Below are positions 39,246-41,843 of a stretch of 41,843 nucleotides of DNA, piece after piece (the first letter of the stretch is position 1; every line of letters begins with the position of its first letter). Source of the DNA: a virus. A program made the translations under genes and the position numbers. The notes beneath the pieces were generated by a model. It did no database searches. It worked only from the letters and a program-made list of their open reading frames with translations, and was not told where the DNA came from. The DNA is taken from positions 1-41,843 of IMG/VR virus record IMGVR_UViG_3300044712_000942; one strand, given 5' to 3'.

Positions 39246-39616
39246 ACGCCCCGAAGCATCCGCTCTACGGGATGGGCGTGGACGAAGGCATCACCGTCGA
39301 GCTCGACAACGAGCGCCTGCGGTTCGTGAACGACGAGGGCGAAACGATCGTCGGTCTCAGCCCCAGCGCATCCGCGGCCATCCTGCGCCTGGTGCCGGCC
39401 GACCCGACCCTCGAGCAGATGGCGCCGGCCATGGCCGTCCTGGGCTCGACCTGGGCCCTCTACGAGGAGGGCCAGCGGCGCGGCAAGCGCTGGGGCCGCA
39501 AGGAGCGCGAGCAGGAAATCTACAGCACGGTGCAGGGTCTGCTCGGCCTGGATCGGATCGGAAAGGTTCTCGAAGGCATCGAGGGTTCGCTCGACTACGC
39601 GAACAACTCCCGATGA
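39242..39616 (+). CDS. Hypothetical early protein
   Basis: The ATG at 39242 overlaps the previous stop (ATGA) and encodes 124 residues: a short beta-hairpin region (GITVELDNERLRFVNDEGE) and then helices. No domain is recognised. Its operon neighbours are all small, uncharacterised proteins before the recombination genes. Confidence 0.55.
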   Translation: MNAPKHPLYGMGVDEGITVELDNERLRFVNDEGETIVGLSPSASAAILRLVPADPTLEQMAPAMAVLGSTWALYEEGQRRGKRWGRKEREQEIYSTVQGLLGLDRIGKVLEGIEGSLDYANNSR

Positions 39617-39825
39617 ACGCCCTCCTCTCCGATCCCGAAGGCCTCGCCCTGGCGCTGGTGATGTCGCTCCTCGGCATCGTCTTCCTGATCGTCGCCGCGG
39701 TCGTCGAGCACCGGCACAAGCGTCGGGCGCGCTGGAACGTCGAGCGCGTGGACCTGCCGCGCTGCGAGCGCCCGGGCAGCCAGGACGAATTCTCCCGCCG
39801 GCTGCGAGCCGGAGGTGCGCGATGA
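39613..39825 (+). CDS. Small single-pass membrane protein
   Basis: This 70-residue protein has one membrane helix (about 12-31, LALVMSLLGIVFLIVAAVV) and a basic cytoplasmic tail. It overlaps the next gene by 4 bases. It is an early membrane protein with no known family. Confidence 0.6.
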   Translation: MNALLSDPEGLALALVMSLLGIVFLIVAAVVEHRHKRRARWNVERVDLPRCERPGSQDEFSRRLRAGGAR

Positions 39826-40037
39826 GTTCGAACGTCATTGATCTGCAGGCCCGGCTGCGCCGCCCGCTGCGGGTGCGCTGCTCCGGCATCCAGGTCTACC
39901 ACTGCGTGCTGATCTCCGACGAGGTGAGCTTCGGCGAGCTCGTGCACGCGCTGCGGGGCAGCGACATCGTCCTGTCGACCGACGAGTTCGGCAACCAGGT
40001 CATCCACCGCAAGCCCACGTCCCCGGAGGCCGCATGA
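39822..40037 (+). CDS. Hypothetical small protein
   Basis: This 71-residue protein has two beta-alpha-like segments (VYHCVLISDEVSFGELV and DIVLSTDEFGNQVIHR). It is coupled by 4-base overlaps on both sides. Function is unknown. Confidence 0.55.
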   Translation: MSSNVIDLQARLRRPLRVRCSGIQVYHCVLISDEVSFGELVHALRGSDIVLSTDEFGNQVIHRKPTSPEAA

Positions 40038-40879
40038 GCGCCGTCGCCCCGATCCAGTCCCGCATCCCGTTCGGTGACTACCGCGCGATGCCGGCGATCA
40101 ACATCTCGACGCTGAAGGAACTGAAGCGCTCGCCGCTGCACTATCGGCACGCGCTCGCGAACCCGAAGCAGTCTCCGGCGCTCACGCTCGGCACGGCCGC
40201 GCACACGGCGACGCTCGAGCCCGAGCGGTTCGGCCGCGACTACGCGATCTGGACCTACCGCACCGACTCCGGCCGCATGTCGCCGCGCACCGGCAAGAAG
40301 TGGGAGGAGTTCTGCACGGTGCACGCCGGCAAGACGATCCTCACGGAGGACGAGTCCGAGGAGGCGCTCGCGATCGCCAAGTCGGTCCGCAGCGACCCCA
40401 TCGCCGCCAAGTACCTCGAGGCCGGCGAGCCCGAGGTCACGATGAACTGGCGGCTCGGCGACCGCCCGTGCAAGGGCCGGGTCGACTGGCTCACCCGGCT
40501 CGAGGGCGACGTGCTGGTCGGCCTGAAATCCGCCCGCAGCGTCGAGCCATTCATGTTCGGCGCCGCGGCCGCGCGCCTGGGCTACGCCCTGCAATGGGCG
40601 TTCTACCGGGACGGGTACGAGGCGGCGACCGGCCGGGTTCCTCGCATGGTCGAAATCGTCGTGGAGTCGGCTGCGCCGTACGCGGTGGTGGTCTACGACA
40701 TCCCCGAGGACGTCATCGAATACGGTCGCGACGAGTACCAGCAACTGATGGCGGTCCTCGAACGCTGCGAGCGCGAGAACCACTGGCCGGGCCCGGCCGA
40801 GACCGAGCAAGTGCTCAGCCTTCCAAGCTGGGTTTACGGCTCGCAGGACGACCTCAGCGACCTCGGACTGGAGGCGTGA
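40034..40879 (+). CDS. RecE-like PD-(D/E)XK nuclease
   Basis: This 281-residue protein is of the RecE C-terminal / DUF3799 type, an exonuclease group that resects DNA ends for single-strand annealing recombination. Visible motifs are LKELKRSPLHYRHAL, GTAAHTATLEPE, the acidic position in CKGRVDWL, VGLKSA with the catalytic-type Lys, and a closing GYALQWAFYRDGY. In the usual D-x-K motif the Asp is replaced by Gly here (VGLKSA), a single-base difference. Either another acid serves or the enzyme is impaired. The next gene starts within its stop codon. Confidence 0.8.
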   Translation: MSAVAPIQSRIPFGDYRAMPAINISTLKELKRSPLHYRHALANPKQSPALTLGTAAHTATLEPERFGRDYAIWTYRTDSGRMSPRTGKKWEEFCTVHAGKTILTEDESEEALAIAKSVRSDPIAAKYLEAGEPEVTMNWRLGDRPCKGRVDWLTRLEGDVLVGLKSARSVEPFMFGAAAARLGYALQWAFYRDGYEAATGRVPRMVEIVVESAAPYAVVVYDIPEDVIEYGRDEYQQLMAVLERCERENHWPGPAETEQVLSLPSWVYGSQDDLSDLGLEA

Positions 40880-41328
40880 TGCGCGCCTGCATCGAATGCG
40901 GTGGCGAAGTTCAAGGGCGTGCGGACCGAAAGTTCTGCAGCGCCACCTGCCGCAGCCGCGCCTGGTCGAAGGCGAACTACGTGCCGGTGCCGCAGGCGGA
41001 GAAGTACGCCGGGCTCGTGAAGCACGGGGCCGCGCGCGTGGCTGGCGACACACCCGAGTATCGCTCCTGGCGGGCGATGCGGGACCGCTGCCACTGCCGC
41101 AGCCACAGCGAATTCAAGAGATACGGTGGTCGAGGGATCACCGTCTGCGAGAGATGGAACGACTTCACTGCGTTCCTGGCGGACATGGGTCCGCGTCCCT
41201 CGCGCGACCACTCGATCGACCGCATCGACCCGGATGGCAATTACGAGCCGGGCAACTGTCGGTGGGCGACGAGGGTCGAGCAGGCTCGCAACAAGCGCCG
41301 AAGCAAACCAACTGGAGTAACACGATGA
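40879..41328 (+). CDS. HNH endonuclease (probable homing type)
   Basis: This 149-residue protein has an N-terminal zinc-finger-like CIECGGEV and CSATC, followed by the free-standing phage HNH pattern: YRSWRAMRDRCHC, YGGRGITVCERW, FTAFLADMG, HSIDRIDPDGNYEPGNCRWAT and QARNKR, given here as separate motifs. Such genes are usually selfish homing enzymes that insert between phage genes. It overlaps the nuclease gene by 3 bases and the next gene by 4, so it is well fitted into the operon. Confidence 0.88.
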   Translation: MRACIECGGEVQGRADRKFCSATCRSRAWSKANYVPVPQAEKYAGLVKHGAARVAGDTPEYRSWRAMRDRCHCRSHSEFKRYGGRGITVCERWNDFTAFLADMGPRPSRDHSIDRIDPDGNYEPGNCRWATRVEQARNKRRSKPTGVTR

Positions 41329-41765
41329 ACGAAGAAACCCGCACCCGGGCCAAGCCCGTGGACTTCGACCAGCTCTACCCTGGCCGCTTCATCAAGGCCG
41401 GCGAGCTGCTCGGCAAGAAGGTGACGCTCACGATCGCCGACGTCGACCTCGAGGACTTGGTCGGCGAGGACGGCAAGCCGAAGGCGAAGGCGATCGTCGC
41501 CTTCCGCGAGACCGAGAAGTCACTCGTCTGCTGCAAGACGAATGGCATCTGCCTGAAGGAGATGTTCGGCAAGCAGATCTCCGAGTGGATCGGCAAGCGC
41601 GTCACGATCTTCCCCGACACGTGGAACGGCGAGCCGTGCATCCGCATCTGGGGCTCGCCCGACCTGCCGCAGGACCTCGACGTGCAGATCACGCTGCCGC
41701 GTCGCCGGCCGTTCAAGAAGACGCTGCACCGCGTCGAGGCCGCGCCGAAGCGCGAGGCGGCCTGA
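41325..41765 (+). CDS. Conserved phage protein, possible OB fold
   Basis: This 146-residue protein has an outline (PGRFIKAGELLGKKVTL, KAIVAFRETEKSLV, WIGKRVTIFPDTW, PCIRIWGSPDLP) that is beta-rich and could be an OB-like fold. It lies between the HNH gene and the SSB-like protein. DNA metabolism is the likely area; no activity is known to me. Its 3' 54 bases are repeated at the start of the window. Confidence 0.6.
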   Translation: MNEETRTRAKPVDFDQLYPGRFIKAGELLGKKVTLTIADVDLEDLVGEDGKPKAKAIVAFRETEKSLVCCKTNGICLKEMFGKQISEWIGKRVTIFPDTWNGEPCIRIWGSPDLPQDLDVQITLPRRRPFKKTLHRVEAAPKREAA

Positions 41766-41843
41766 GATGGGCTTCCGCAAGACGCACGACCTCGCTGTCC
41801 GCACCGGCACCTACACGGGCAGCGACGGCAAGGAGAAAGGCCG
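41712..41843. repeat. Right copy of the assembly-circle overlap
   Basis: This is the second copy of bases 1-132, with the A/G difference at 41838. Removing one copy gives the circular unit of about 41,711 bp. See the left copy for the interpretation. Confidence 0.93.
41767..41843 (+). CDS. 5' part of SSB-like protein (see 56-424)
   Basis: This is the duplicated first 77 bases of the gene that starts at 56; the window ends inside it. It is not a second gene. Confidence 0.9.
   Translation, partial: MGFRKTHDLAVRTGTYTGSDGKEKG

Noticed and set aside
1-41843. A phage-encoded single-subunit RNA polymerase or CRISPR array
   Set aside because: No T7-type polymerase frame exists in the window, and no regularly spaced short repeats were seen. 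The four 17-bp words are too far apart and are regulatory in position.

Overview
The window is the complete genome of a temperate, tailed double-stranded DNA phage, probably a podovirus, assembled as a circle and cut open inside a gene. Bases 1-132 recur at 41712-41843 with one mismatch, so the unit is about 41,711 bp. The DNA is GC-rich with compact, overlapping genes. The integration site copies the 3' half of a bacterial tRNA-Arg (anticodon ACG), which points to a GC-rich Pseudomonadota host; genus cannot be read from the sequence. Head and connector gene order (terminase, portal, Bbp19-type protein, scaffold, capsid) resembles Bordetella phage BPP-1, and the tail and ejection genes resemble the T7 plan (tubular proteins A and B, acyltransferase, three large internal proteins). 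There is no phage RNA polymerase and no diversity-generating retroelement.

Layout. (1) Immunity region, about 37.4-38.4 kb: a leftward Cro/YdaS-like gene and a rightward repressor diverge, and a small membrane protein follows the repressor. Two early promoters of matching design carry TTTACGG-type operators: one drives the left operon, the other drives the right operon from 38416. (2) Right early operon on the + strand, 38416 to 41711 and on through 1-4444: small proteins, a RecE-like nuclease, an HNH endonuclease, an SSB-like protein, several unknowns including one AT-richer insert at 2105-2731, then a DUF4224 protein and a tyrosine integrase. (3) attP, 4441-4660, between the converging integrase and spanin genes. 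(4) Left early operon on the - strand, 37594 to 34199: HTH and RHH regulators, a DUF3987 ATPase and a DUF1064 nuclease, ending at an intrinsic terminator at 34120-34146. (5) Late region on the - strand, 34105 to 4658: packaging, head, decoration and receptor-binding cargo, tail tube, ejection proteins, tail fibre and lysis.

The late region has exactly four intercistronic gaps longer than 55 bp. Each holds a TTGAC-type box 12-13 bp before an identical 17-bp word (CGCACAGAGCTTCCGGC on the - strand), flanked by bases that can pair into a stem. These look like a set of phage-specific late promoters or RNA elements and are the strongest candidate for an undescribed regulatory system here. A second candidate is a 21-codon reading frame, coupled to the last left-operon gene, whose stop codon lies in the loop of the terminator separating early from late genes. 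This arrangement could let translation control read-through.

Other unusual points are a tail tubular protein A fused behind about 490 residues of Ig-like domains, a tail fibre joining a T7-type N-terminus to a lambda J-type C-terminal region, an M15 endolysin with an EF-hand-like calcium loop, Rz1 nested inside Rz, and a predicted leaderless Cro-like message.
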